Part shown: positions 1-8,059 of the stretch, piece after piece
Layout: each line of letters begins with the position of its first letter
Numbering within the stretch: the stretch's first letter is position 1
Assembly: GCF_007754155.1 (NCBI RefSeq)
Contig: NZ_CP037423.1
Span: 7,064,938-7,128,937 of the forward strand
DNA length: 64,000 nucleotides
Direction of reading: 5' to 3'
DNA from: Stieleria neptunia
Lineage (GTDB): Bacteria; Planctomycetota; Planctomycetia; Pirellulales; Pirellulaceae
Made by a program: the position numbers and the translations under genes
The notes under the pieces: generated by a model
Told to the model about the DNA's origin: nothing
The model's database searches: none
The model's input: the letters and a program-made list of their open reading frames with translations, nothing else

Positions 1-2
1 TG

Positions 3-284
3 TTGGAACAGGTGCCGGGACTGACGTTGGTGGAGATCGCCGACGGACACCTGTGTTGCGGTTCGGCCGGAACCTACAATATCGACCAGCCCGAGATCGC
101 CGATTCACTCGGACGCCAAAAAGCCGAAAACGTGGTGGCAACCGACGCGGACGTGGTGGCGATGGGCAACATTGGCTGCTTGACACAGATCGCCAACCAT
201 CTGCGCGGCCGCGGATCGCCGATCCGCCCCAGGCATACGATGCAAATCCTCCGCGACGCCTACCAGGCCTCTCCCACTGGTTAA
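3..284 (+). CDS. glcF: Glycolate oxidase iron-sulfur subunit, C-terminal end (partial)
   Basis: The frame is open at the window edge, so only about the last 93 residues are visible. They form a CCG domain (cysteine-rich heterodisulfide-reductase/GlcF type). The run CCGSAGTYNI near residue 18 is followed by QPEIAD, an LG..K..N element, and GNIGCLTQI with a further cysteine. The tail HTMQILRDAY is typical of the GlcF C-terminus. In this family the protein is the iron-sulfur subunit of membrane-associated glycolate dehydrogenase, which oxidises glycolate to glyoxylate with GlcD/GlcE. The upstream [4Fe-4S] ferredoxin part lies outside the window. Family assignment is confident; related lactate-utilisation subunits share the CCG domain but match the tail less well. 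Confidence 0.85.
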   Translation: MEQVPGLTLVEIADGHLCCGSAGTYNIDQPEIADSLGRQKAENVVATDADVVAMGNIGCLTQIANHLRGRGSPIRPRHTMQILRDAYQASPTG

Positions 285-403
285 GGCACTCCGCCCCTAC
301 CCACGCGCCCTCATCATTCTGCCCCGAATCATTCTGCCATCGCTCCCCTCATTCCTCCTCGTGACAAGGCTCCGCCTTGTCACGCAATGCACCGGAGGCT
401 CCC

Positions 404-678
404 GCCCAATGCCATCTACTTTGACGCCAAGCGGGGTGTTTTTGTTAGCGGTAGGGCGCGAGCCCTCCGGTCTTTCACGGTGTTTTTGAAGCGCAACCGG
501 ACGGCTCGCGGGCTGTCGATTTAGTCGGGATCTGCAGAGTCAATGGTGAGCCGCTGGCCGTAAGGCCTCGGGCTTTCGTCGCAGTGCCCGGCCGCTTACG
601 CGTCGCGGCTCACTAAATCGACGGCCCGCTCGCGCCGTTCCGCTAACACCTCTAGTGCCAAAGTAGATGGCATTGGGC
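404..678. repeat. MITE-like inverted-repeat element
   Basis: Positions 404-423 and 659-678 are perfect 20-bp inverted repeats (gcccaatgccatctactttg and its complement). Inside lie further imperfect arms: 445-470 carries gtagggcgcgagccctccgg and 497-530 carries its near complement ccggacggctcgcgggct, with another related block at 613-647. The 445-470 arm recurs almost exactly at 54196-54222. A GC-rich hairpin gtgacaaggctccgccttgtcac sits just outside at 361-383. No coding sequence is visible. It looks like a non-autonomous mobile or structured intergenic repeat. It occupies most of the gene-free gap 285-740. Confidence 0.6.
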
Positions 679-740
679 TCCCGCCGCCCCGACGTTGGCG
701 TGAACCGGCTGAATCCATCGGCACTCCAGCCCCAAAACCG

Positions 741-1055
741 CTACGCCCAGTCCTCGGCCGGCTCGAAGTCATCGTCGTCGTCATCCTGCAGCCCGTCATC
801 CTCCAGGGAATCCTCTTCAAGCGCGAGCTTGAGAGCACTGCGGCGTGCGGCAGCGTCTCCCCCAGCCACTTCGGCCGCGGATTCGCCGGTCGGTTCCGCG
901 GCGGGCTCGAGCCCCTTGAGGACTTCGGAGAGCTTGGCATCGAGTGCGTCCAGCTGGTCCAGCACGTCGTCCTGCCGCCGTTCCAGCTCCCCCAGCAATC
1001 CACCCGGTTGCGACTCATTGGGTTCGTCATCGAAGTGATGCGGGGGGACGGCCAT
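741..1055 (-). CDS. Small acidic coiled-coil hypothetical protein
   Basis: A protein of about 104 residues. The N-terminus (MAVPPHHFDDEPNE) leads into a predicted amphipathic helix LLGELERRQDDVLDQLDALD around residues 18-40. An Ala/Glu-rich linker follows, then an extremely acidic tail with five consecutive aspartates ending EPAEDWA. The frame stays open upstream to an ATG at 1172, but that extra stretch has poor protein character, so the ATG at 1055 is preferred. No Shine-Dalgarno is clear for either start. I do not recognise the family. The helix plus acidic tail could mediate protein-protein contact, but no function can be given. Confidence 0.55.
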   Translation of the reverse strand: MAVPPHHFDDEPNESQPGGLLGELERRQDDVLDQLDALDAKLSEVLKGLEPAAEPTGESAAEVAGGDAAARRSALKLALEEDSLEDDGLQDDDDDDFEPAEDWA

Positions 1056-1532
1056 CGGCGAGAACTTTCGGATCGAGGGGGACAACGGATGCGGTGCGAC
1101 GCGGCGAGCGAACGAAGCGGTCGCACCGTTGCCATCGGACGAAAGGGGGAAGGATCGTGCGTGCCGCTCCAAACAAACCAGTCAGCTCGTCTGGGGAAAG
1201 ATTGCCGGTTATCGGAGTTCTGCCGAATTTCCGGCGGACTGCCGGAGCGGTGGACAACCGCGACGATGATTTGTGCGTTCCGGTCGCGCCCGGCGGCGAA
1301 TCACCGGGGCCGGCGGGAGAAAAAAGGCAGAAACCGTGGGAATTCTGATCAATCCGAAAAGGATGGCCGTTGCGGGAGTGGTGTGCCGATCGTTACACTC
1401 CCGCGTCTCTCAATTGGCCCCTGCGCGAAATCCACCCAAGTGTGGCTGACGGCACACTCTGGGGGGCCGATCTGGGTGTGGTAGCGATTCCAATTCAAAA
1501 TCAGAGGTTCCAACGATGCAGATGGAGAAACA
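1056..1532. other. Gene-free stretch upstream of rpsU
   Basis: Nothing specific is seen here apart from a possible upstream extension (to 1172) of the minus-strand acidic protein. It presumably holds the promoter of rpsU, but no -35/-10 pair was confidently recognised. Confidence 0.4.
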
Positions 1533-1727
1533 ATGGTTAAGTTGATGGTCCGTGACAGCGAAACAATTCAAGAGGCAGTCCGAAGATTCCGAAAATTGGT
1601 CGAACGCAGCGGAATCAAAAAAGAAATGCGTCGCCGCGAGCATTACCAAAAACCCAGCGAAATTCGTCGCCGCCAGAAGATCCAGGCAGAGCGACGCAAC
1701 AAGCGAGCCCGGATGCTCGGCCGCTAG
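1533..1727 (+). CDS. rpsU: 30S ribosomal protein bS21
   Basis: A 64-residue, highly basic protein matching bS21 over its full length: [18 protein letters not shown] at the N-terminus, then the [15 protein letters not shown] segment and a lysine/arginine-rich tail. bS21 is a late-assembling 30S protein near the anti-Shine-Dalgarno platform and helps translation initiation. The ATG at 1533 has a GGAG ribosome binding site about 6 nt upstream. The gene is monocistronic here; the next feature is a tRNA 175 bp downstream. Length is normal for the family. Confidence 0.95.
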   Translation: MVKLMVRDSETIQEAVRRFRKLVERSGIKKEMRRREHYQKPSEIRRRQKIQAERRNKRARMLGR

Positions 1728-1902
1728 CCGCGACCGCGAAAAACGTTGCCTGAATCGGCGGAATTCTGTCACCGCTCGGCAACTTTCGGTCGATCCGAAC
1801 CATAACCACCCGGGCGCCAGCAGCGCGCCCACGGTCGATGCGAAACCACTGCGACCCCGCAGGGTCCCTTGCCGATCCGCGGCAACCATCGCATCCCCCC
1901 AA

Positions 1903-1976
1903 GGGCGTTTAGCTCAGTTGGCTAGAGCACCTCGTTTACACCGAGGGGGTCGGGGGTTCGAGTCCCTCAACGCCCA
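1903..1976 (+). tRNA. tRNA-Val (anticodon TAC)
   Basis: The sequence folds as a full cloverleaf: acceptor gggcgtt pairs with aacgccc, followed by discriminator A. The D-arm is gctcagttggctagagc. The anticodon stem cctcg/cgagg carries loop TTTACAC, so positions 34-36 read TAC (valine). The T-arm contains the canonical TTCGAGT loop. The 3' CCA is not encoded. Confidence 0.95.
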
Positions 1977-1980
1977 CTTC

Positions 1981-2005
1981 TAAGTCGGTCTTCAGAAACG
2001 ACTTA
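1981..2005 (+). terminator. Possible hairpin terminator after tRNA-Val
   Basis: A 7-bp perfect stem (taagtcg ... cgactta) with an 11-nt loop begins 5 nt after the tRNA. It lacks a clear U-tract, so it may be a processing hairpin instead. Confidence 0.3.
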
Positions 2006-2568
2006 TGCCTTCAGTTATGCGGGCCCCTGCGACCGAAAATCATGGGTCCCGGCGTGGGCCAGAGACGCAGGACCGGCTTTATCCGTTTGCGCTGTCGCCA
2101 CACATGGCCTATTACCATCGCTTGCTCGTTGCAGGAGAATGCGGGGATGAGCGGCCCCCGCAGCGGTGAGTGGTCACCCAAGTTCTTCCGTACCATCGCC
2201 GCGGTGATGAAAAAAGAGGCGTCTCGCCCGATGCCGACGAGAATTCAAGCTAGAAGCGGCCGAGTGCGGCGTGCGACTCACTTGCCACGGGTTCCAAGCA
2301 CTGGATCTGAAAACCGCCTGCGGACCCAGGACAGGCCTTCCTGGGCAACTCGGGACCGGCGTGTCAGCGCGCCAGTGGCCGGGGAATTGGCGTCGACAAA
2401 TCGACACCTCTGCTGCAACGGTCTCCGACACCGACGCGCCGAAGCCTGTTGGGGAACCTGCATCGGTTGGTCCAACCGATGCGGTGAAAGCGGGCGTTTC
2501 AATCTGCGTCCGGCATTGGACAGAGTGCGAATTTGCGATTTCCACTCGGTGGCCGGCCTACCTCTATA
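2006..2568. other. Gene-free stretch, nothing recognised
   Basis: Several long frames are open on both strands because of GC bias, but none shows recognisable protein character or a credible start with a ribosome binding site. No repeat or RNA was recognised before the DUF559-associated element. Confidence 0.4.
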
Positions 2569-2650
2569 CTGGCTCCCTTCTCCCCCTTCGATGAAAGCGA
2601 GTCGTGCTCGCTTTCATCGAAGGGGGAGAAGGGTTGGGGATGAGGGGGCA
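2569..2650. repeat. Left inverted repeat/hairpin of DUF559 element
   Basis: Contains a perfect 27-bp stem (2575-2601 with 2607-2633) around a 5-nt loop tcgtg, followed by ttggggatgagggggca. The whole ~80-bp block reappears in reverse orientation at 3057-3136 on the other side of the nuclease gene. Confidence 0.8.
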
Positions 2651-2682
2651 AGCAGGCGTCACCCTTGAATCGTAGGGGCAGC

Positions 2683-3141
2683 ATGAACAGAAGAGCTCGA
2701 AGGGATCCAAAGGCGATTTCCTTCGCCCGCGATCAACGGGTCCGCGCAAACGAGTTTGCTCAGGATGTTTGGCAAATGTTGCGCAATCGCCGGTGTCGAA
2801 ATCAGAAGTTTCGGCGCGAATACGCAATTTCTCCGTATACAGTCGACTTCTGTTGTGTGGCCTTGAAGTTGATTGTTGAGGTTGATGGTGAACCTCATCA
2901 GACCAATGAAGGCCGTCAGCATGATCAGCGTCGCGACCGATATTTGGCCGAGGGAGGATATCACGTCGTGCGGGTTCTCGGTTACGAGGTCTTGAGGAAT
3001 GCTGTTGCCGTGCGGCGCCGGATCGAGCAGGCGATTGACGAGCGGATGGAAGGACGTGCCCCCTCATCCCCAGCCCTTCTCCCCCACGACGAGAGCGAGC
3101 ACCACTCGCTCTCGCCGCGGGGGAGAAGGGAGCCAGAATGA
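2683..3141 (+). CDS. DUF559 domain protein (PD-(D/E)XK-like endonuclease)
   Basis: About 152 residues. The core runs from FRREYAISPYTVDFC through LIVEVDGEPHQ to RDRYLAEGGYHVVRVLGYEVL. The VDF aspartate, EVD acids and downstream basic residues match DUF559, a Vsr/PD-(D/E)XK nuclease fold whose biological role is largely unknown. The ATG at 2683 has AGGGG just upstream; a TTG at 2665 is also in frame. The last ~30 residues (EGRAPSSPALLP...) are encoded by the right-hand repeat, and the stop lies 5 bp outside it. That suggests gene and repeats travel as a unit. The true functional C-terminus may be the helix ending RRRIEQAIDERM. Confidence 0.8.
   Translation: MNRRARRDPKAISFARDQRVRANEFAQDVWQMLRNRRCRNQKFRREYAISPYTVDFCCVALKLIVEVDGEPHQTNEGRQHDQRRDRYLAEGGYHVVRVLGYEVLRNAVAVRRRIEQAIDERMEGRAPSSPALLPHDESEHHSLSPRGRREPE
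3057..3136. repeat. Right inverted repeat/hairpin of DUF559 element
   Basis: Reverse-complement counterpart of 2569-2650. It starts with tgccccctcatccccagccc and contains a 26-bp near-perfect stem (3074-3130, two mismatches). It lies within the 3' end of the DUF559 reading frame. Confidence 0.8.
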
Positions 3142-3355
3142 AGGAGTGCGATCGCACCGAACAGAGAAAACGCGATTTCTTCGCGCAGTCGGTTGCATCG
3201 ACCGCTGCGAGTTCGCGAACTCGCTTCGCTGCAGTTTTCACAACTCCCAGACCTGATTCCCTCAAAACTGCGCCGAAACGGCGAATCAGCAGTGGTGGCG
3301 GCCGGACGCGTGGCGGTGGAGATGCGCTTGGCAGTCGAACGGCCCAACGAACACG

Positions 3356-3760
3356 TTGAAAGCAGGCAAAACTGTCTGGAAAGACACATCATCTCGATGG
3401 GGCTGGAAAGTGACTGGGGGCCAACTAGACGGCCAGCAACTGAGTGGGACCGGCCATTGGATTTTCCAGGACAACAACTGCACGGCCATCCTTCAGGGGG
3501 ACGTATCGCGCGGCGGCAAGCCCCTGCCCAAGCTGAAGGAGACGTTCATGCGGTTGGATGACCAGCAAACTGTGTCGCTATCAACATCGGGAAGTGTTCT
3601 CTTGTTACGAACCGTTCGGTCCCAATCGCTAAACCGCGTGCAAACCGAGTCGATTCTCGGTTTCGACTGTCACAGTGACGACTCAATTTTCCAGACAGCT
3701 CCAATCCGTGACCCAAATGATCATCCAGATCGCAGACTTCGTTTCGGTCGGATAGACTGA
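3356..3760 (+). CDS. Hypothetical protein or gene remnant
   Basis: A 134-residue frame whose first ~75 residues look protein-like: repeated Gly/Gln turns such as TGGQLDGQQLSGTGHWIF, then ILQGD and LKETFMRLDDQQ, suggesting an all-beta fold. The rest (after residue ~78) looks like non-coding translation. There is no clear ribosome binding site or recognised family. It may be the 5' or internal part of a decayed gene. The preceding 3142-3355 holds nothing recognisable. Confidence 0.3.
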   Translation: MKAGKTVWKDTSSRWGWKVTGGQLDGQQLSGTGHWIFQDNNCTAILQGDVSRGGKPLPKLKETFMRLDDQQTVSLSTSGSVLLLRTVRSQSLNRVQTESILGFDCHSDDSIFQTAPIRDPNDHPDRRLRFGRID

Positions 3761-3799
3761 AAGTAGATCCATCCTCCCTACCGCATGGAGAGAACATTC

Positions 3800-4717
3800 A
3801 TGCGTCGTCCCCACAAGATTCACTTTAGCGGCTGCGTCATCGGTCAGTGCCTGGGCGACGCGCTGGGGGTTCTCCGTGAAGGCTGGCCGCGGGAGGACTG
3901 TGAGGTCTATGTTGCCGGCCCGTTGCGGTCATGGCTGCAGGGACAACTGGACGAGAACGCTTGGTCGGGACAGTACACAGACGACTCACAACTGGCTCGC
4001 GAACTGATTCAGAGTTTCGTCGACTGCGGCGAATTCAATCCGGCGGATTACGCCAAGCGGATCGACGCGATCTTCGTGGAGGACCGGATCGTCGGTCGCG
4101 GGATGACGCCCCATCATGCCGCAATGCGTCTGGCGGCCGATCTGTCTTGGGACGAAGCCGGAACGCCGGCGCCGGCAGCTGGCAACGGCAGTGCCATGCG
4201 GGCTGGCCCGATTGGGCTGATGTTTGGGGACGTGCGTCACGTGGTTCAAGCTGCCTACAACCAGGGTCGAATCACGCACCAGGATCCGCGGGCCTCGGCC
4301 GGTGCGGTCGCGATTGCCATTGCCGTTCATCTGGCTCTGCGATCGAAAACTATCGACCCACCAGCCTTTGTTTCCCAACTGGCGGAATTCACGGCGACGG
4401 TTGATGAGGGCTTCGCGCAAAGCCTGCGACAACTGTCGGGATTCTTGGAGCTTTCCATGAACGAGGCTGTCGATCGGATTGCGGTGTTGGGGCTGGAGCC
4501 AGGAGCAAAAAGCGACTGGAACCGCATCTCACCGTTTGTCATTCCAAGTGTGATCTGGAGTCTCTATGCATTCTTAAACTCGCCAGACGACTACGCGGCG
4601 GCGATCAGCACGGCGATTCGCGTCGGGGGAGACGTGGACACGACGGCCGCCATGACGATCAAACCACGCCGCGTGATCGATGGATTGAATGCCCAGCTCG
4701 CGTCGTTGATCATGTGA
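3800..4717 (+). CDS. ADP-ribosylglycohydrolase family protein
   Basis: About 305 residues with the DraG/ARH signatures. These are the glycine-rich N-terminal GCVIGQCLGDALG, the metal-binding YTDDSQL (TDD-type) near residue 62, GNGSAMRAGPIGL near residue 135, a THQDPRASAGA helix, and a C-terminal GGDVDTTAAMT metal motif. The family removes ADP-ribose from modified proteins or small molecules using a Mg2+ pair. The ATG at 3800 has GGAGAG about 6 nt upstream and is preferred over the in-frame ATG at 3785. The C-terminal motif is usually GGDTDT followed by Gly-Ala-rich sequence; here it is GGDVDTT and then IKPRRV, so the end of the protein is atypical. The target is unknown. Confidence 0.85.
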   Translation: MRRPHKIHFSGCVIGQCLGDALGVLREGWPREDCEVYVAGPLRSWLQGQLDENAWSGQYTDDSQLARELIQSFVDCGEFNPADYAKRIDAIFVEDRIVGRGMTPHHAAMRLAADLSWDEAGTPAPAAGNGSAMRAGPIGLMFGDVRHVVQAAYNQGRITHQDPRASAGAVAIAIAVHLALRSKTIDPPAFVSQLAEFTATVDEGFAQSLRQLSGFLELSMNEAVDRIAVLGLEPGAKSDWNRISPFVIPSVIWSLYAFLNSPDDYAAAISTAIRVGGDVDTTAAMTIKPRRVIDGLNAQLASLIM

Positions 4718-4825
4718 AAGTTCGTCTGCGTGCAAAACTAAACCATTTTCCGGTCCCCATTCCCACCACTTATTCCTTGTGTTTGCAGTCGAGGTGGATT
4801 CATCGGTTCGATCGACGGGTACGTT

Positions 4826-6307
4826 TCATTTCGCTCCAGAATCCCCTGTCAATTCTCGCCTGGGTGGGCGTTGCGTCAGACGATAACCGTGGACGCGAAA
4901 AACCAAGAGGGTCAGCATCAAAAACGAATTGCAGCACAGCACCATCTGCCACAATTTCAGATCGAAACCCCGCCGCCAAAACACTTGAGGTGCAAGCATG
5001 ATCGCCGCGGTTAAACCAATCAAAACGGCCCCGCTCCTGACAAGAGATCCTGGCGTTGATGTCAAGGTCGTCCATGCGACGGTAATCGCAAACAAGGCGA
5101 CCAAAATCCCTTCAAGAACACGATCAAGCCTGCGGTGACTGACGAGTTGCTCGGAGACCTGAAGGTTCACGATGGCGAAACAAACGGCAACAAAGCCGAT
5201 GCAAAACAGAAGCTGATGGATTCCAAACTGGCGACGCAGCGTGACGGTTTGCGCTGCCGAGCAGGGGTCGATGGTGAATCCGACTCTTGCAACCACGACT
5301 GATAGGATGCTCAAAGAAACGGCAAGGCCCAGCGAGGTAAACGCCAAAGGTTCTAACGACGTCCCATAGGTCAACGCGACGGCGAGTGCAATGGCTGCCA
5401 CTCCAATGCTGACCGAAACCAGCTTCGTCGTCCAACGACCGGGACCAAGGAAAACGACGATCAATAGTGCGCCGATGACGGCAAAGACACCGGACCGCAT
5501 GAAGCTCCAATTGTCGACTCGAAAGAACCACCAATTGCTCTGTAAACGCCAGACGGTCCAAACCAAGATGCCCAGCAGCGCGACCATGGCGGCGCAAAGA
5601 TCGTATGCCATCTGTCGCGGTAACCGATCCGCATCATTTCCTAAACGACTTCCGATGAACCTGCCGGCAAGTGCCAGTAAAAGAGCCCCCGTCAACCACA
5701 GCCACAGCATGTATCGTTGCAATTCGATGGTCCACGGCTGACGCCTGACGGTTCCATCGCGCAATGAGATCCGCGCGGTCTCGCCTGCCTTGGTCATCAG
5801 TTCCAGGCTCTTGTCATCTTCACCGATCCAGATCGATGACTTGCGGGCTTTGTCGTACCCGACCCACGACGTATGGCTGACCGTACTCCACACCTGATCC
5901 CGTTCGGGAAAAAACAAGATGTCACCGATGCCCAGGCTTCGAATGAGTTCGCCAGTTGGCTCGTAAATCAGAATGCGATCCCGGGATCGAAAACCGGCGT
6001 GAAGGTCAGCGATGGCGAATCGTTGGCCGTCATCGGACACCAACACGCTCAGGTGGGCATGTGAATCGATCTGCGAAATCACTCCACTGTGTGTTTCATC
6101 CGTATCATGATCGCGCCAAACATATTTCCAAGACGGCCGGTTTGGCCAAGCCGGGGGGGAAACAACGACAGAATAGCGACCGCCTGTCGAAACCCCGGTT
6201 TCCTGTCTCGACCACACGCATGAATCGGCGAGCACCTGTGAATCGATGCAGACCCACAAGACGACCAAGATGCTGTTGTGAAGGAAACGCTGCGTCTTCG
6301 ACATCAT
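4826..6307 (-). CDS. Orphan membrane protein with secreted N-terminal domain
   Basis: About 493 residues from the ATG at 6307; in-frame alternatives are 6304 and 6349. The N-terminus (KTQRFLHNSILVVLWVCIDS) looks like a signal peptide or anchor. Residues ~30-190 are rich in aromatic and beta-type segments (SVVVSPP, VLVSDDGQRFAIADL, GELIRSLGIGDI) resembling a small beta-propeller. From ~190 onward there are roughly eight to ten hydrophobic segments, such as YMLWLWLTGALLLALAG. I do not recognise a family. The architecture suggests an extracytoplasmic sensor region joined to a polytopic membrane domain. Confidence 0.65.
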   Translation of the reverse strand: MMSKTQRFLHNSILVVLWVCIDSQVLADSCVWSRQETGVSTGGRYSVVVSPPAWPNRPSWKYVWRDHDTDETHSGVISQIDSHAHLSVLVSDDGQRFAIADLHAGFRSRDRILIYEPTGELIRSLGIGDILFFPERDQVWSTVSHTSWVGYDKARKSSIWIGEDDKSLELMTKAGETARISLRDGTVRRQPWTIELQRYMLWLWLTGALLLALAGRFIGSRLGNDADRLPRQMAYDLCAAMVALLGILVWTVWRLQSNWWFFRVDNWSFMRSGVFAVIGALLIVVFLGPGRWTTKLVSVSIGVAAIALAVALTYGTSLEPLAFTSLGLAVSLSILSVVVARVGFTIDPCSAAQTVTLRRQFGIHQLLFCIGFVAVCFAIVNLQVSEQLVSHRRLDRVLEGILVALFAITVAWTTLTSTPGSLVRSGAVLIGLTAAIMLAPQVFWRRGFDLKLWQMVLCCNSFLMLTLLVFRVHGYRLTQRPPRRELTGDSGAK

Positions 6308-6563
6308 CACCTTGAAGTGCTCCGGCGTTCTTTGCTTAGATAGTTCCATTGAGCAGACGATCCAATCTCGAACGAGAGAATTGAGCGGCTCCGTCAGACC
6401 GGCGATGTGTCTCGACCAGATCCTAACATAACGCTCCGGCGCGGCCGTCTCCAGGATTTGACCGGCCTAGGCAAAATCAACACAAGGACCGACAATCATC
6501 CGTGCGGAATTGCACAGCCGCGATGCCTGGCTCTACCCGACGGTATGGAGGCGATTTGCACCG

Positions 6564-7718
6564 ATGAAGATGACGACGACCATTCGCACACAACCTGACA
6601 ATTCTGCTCCTCCGATCGCACCTCCGGCGGCGTCCCCCGCCGTCGCCGGCATGCCGACTGCGGCAGACCTGCAAAACGCGACGGAGCTAAGCTGTCTTGT
6701 CTATGAACCGCTTGAATTTGCTGCTCAAACGCTTGACCATAACGGATTTACGAAAATCCTGACGCTCTCTCGGTTTCCTGATGCTCAATTGATTGCGGCC
6801 ATCGAGGGCCGCACTGCTTTCATCGCGTTCCGCGGTTCGGCGAGCGCGGTGGACTGGATTGTTGATCTTCTTTTTTGGCCATTCTTCTGGCCGCTCCGTC
6901 ATTTCGGATTTGGTTGGGCATGGAGAAGCTTGAAACCCGAGCTGACGCAGTGGTTGTCGGATCATTCAAAACAGTTCGACGATGTTTTGCTGACGGGGCA
7001 TTCACTTGGCGGCGCGATGGCACATCTGGCGGCGATGGACCTTTGCTCAAAATACAGCATTCGTTCGGTGATCACGTTCGGCGCCCCCAAAGCCTGCTTT
7101 GCGGGCACGGCATCTCGCTATGACAAGCAAGTCGTCCATGGGCGAGCCGACCAGACCCTCAAGGACGTCACGTATTGCGTCGTCAACGGACGCGATCTTG
7201 TTGCAAAGGTCCCCCTGGGAATCATGCAATTTAATGAAGTGGGACGATTGATCTACATCGACCAACACGGAACCGTCCATGGGACTCAGACCGGCTGGAA
7301 GACGCGTAGCGACGAATCAATGCATTACATGTCGCAAGTGCTCGAACCGCTAGACATTCCCCCGTCTGAAATGTCATCGGCAGCGATCTTGACTGAGCCG
7401 AAATCCGCTGGGCAGACACTCTGGCACTGGGTCTTGATCGGGGTCAATGCCTTTTTGCCGGCGAAATATTTTCTGCTACCTGCTGTGATCTATATCCAAA
7501 CGGCGCGATACTTTCTGCATTCGGGATTGTCACATATGTCGGGGCACTATTGGGATCACCTGTCAAGAGATCGGTGGACTAATCGACTGCATCACCCGGT
7601 GGCAACGCCCCGAAGCGTTGGCAGTCTTTTCCTGTTTTTCATTTTGGCTGCGGCCTTCATGACCGGACTCTTTTACATTCTGAAGTGGTCGATTCAGGGG
7701 AGCAACCTGGGTGGTTGA
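6564..7718 (+). CDS. Lipase (class 3) family protein with C-terminal membrane segments
   Basis: About 384 residues. The nucleophile elbow GHSLGGA lies near residue 150 in LLTGHSLGGAMAHLAA, preceded by the strand IAFRGSASAVDW and followed by VITFGAPKACFAG, as in alpha/beta-hydrolase class-3 lipases (Ser nucleophile in GxSxG). The aspartate in NGRDLVAKVP and the histidine in SMHYMSQVL fit the rest of the triad. The C-terminal ~110 residues carry at least two hydrophobic segments (WVLIGVNAFLPAKYFLL; FLFFILAAAFMTGLFYIL), so it is probably membrane-anchored. ATG 6564 is chosen for the upstream GGAGG. Substrate unknown. Confidence 0.85.
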   Translation: MKMTTTIRTQPDNSAPPIAPPAASPAVAGMPTAADLQNATELSCLVYEPLEFAAQTLDHNGFTKILTLSRFPDAQLIAAIEGRTAFIAFRGSASAVDWIVDLLFWPFFWPLRHFGFGWAWRSLKPELTQWLSDHSKQFDDVLLTGHSLGGAMAHLAAMDLCSKYSIRSVITFGAPKACFAGTASRYDKQVVHGRADQTLKDVTYCVVNGRDLVAKVPLGIMQFNEVGRLIYIDQHGTVHGTQTGWKTRSDESMHYMSQVLEPLDIPPSEMSSAAILTEPKSAGQTLWHWVLIGVNAFLPAKYFLLPAVIYIQTARYFLHSGLSHMSGHYWDHLSRDRWTNRLHHPVATPRSVGSLFLFFILAAAFMTGLFYILKWSIQGSNLGG

Positions 7719-7931
7719 AGAGTAAAGCCTCGCCAGAACGCTCCGGGCTTAGCGCGCTTGATTCAAGGTCACGGGGCGCCCAAAAGGGACCAACGCGCCC
7801 ACCGGGATTGCGGCCGGTGGGCCGCTCACCGACCACGTCGGTCAACGTTTTATCCTCCAACCGATCGTTGGTTCCTTCACAGGTCGATGCAACCGCGGCG
7901 ACCTCAGTTGTCAGTCATTGTTGCTCGACTG
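7719..7931. other. Gene-free, repeat-like stretch
   Basis: GC-rich intergenic DNA after the lipase gene, with several short inverted segments (for example ccgggattgcggccggtggg near 7801). No gene is credible here. Confidence 0.35.
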
Positions 7932-8001
7932 GACAACGAACGATGGACAACGAACGATGGACAACGAACGATGGACAACGAACGATGGACAACGAACGAT
8001 G
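7932..8001. repeat. 14-bp tandem repeat, five copies
   Basis: The unit gacaacgaacgatg is repeated five times without error. Because 14 is not a multiple of three, all frames read through it as different peptides, producing false frames on both strands. Confidence 0.95.
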
Positions 8002-8009
8002 GGCAAGAC

Positions 8010-8053
8010 GATGGGGGCAAAACGATCAGAGTCTAAAATTGTTTTGCCCCCAT
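8010..8053. repeat. Hairpin of the gttttgccccc repeat family
   Basis: gatgggggcaaaacgat (8010-8026) pairs with attgttttgcccccat (8038-8053). The same core builds the array at 52939-53068. Confidence 0.7.
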
Positions 8054-8059
8054 TGTTTT

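Noticed and set aside
2042..2668. Plus-strand 208-codon open frame
   Set aside because: Composition is not protein-like, it ends in the hairpin repeat, and it has no ribosome binding site.
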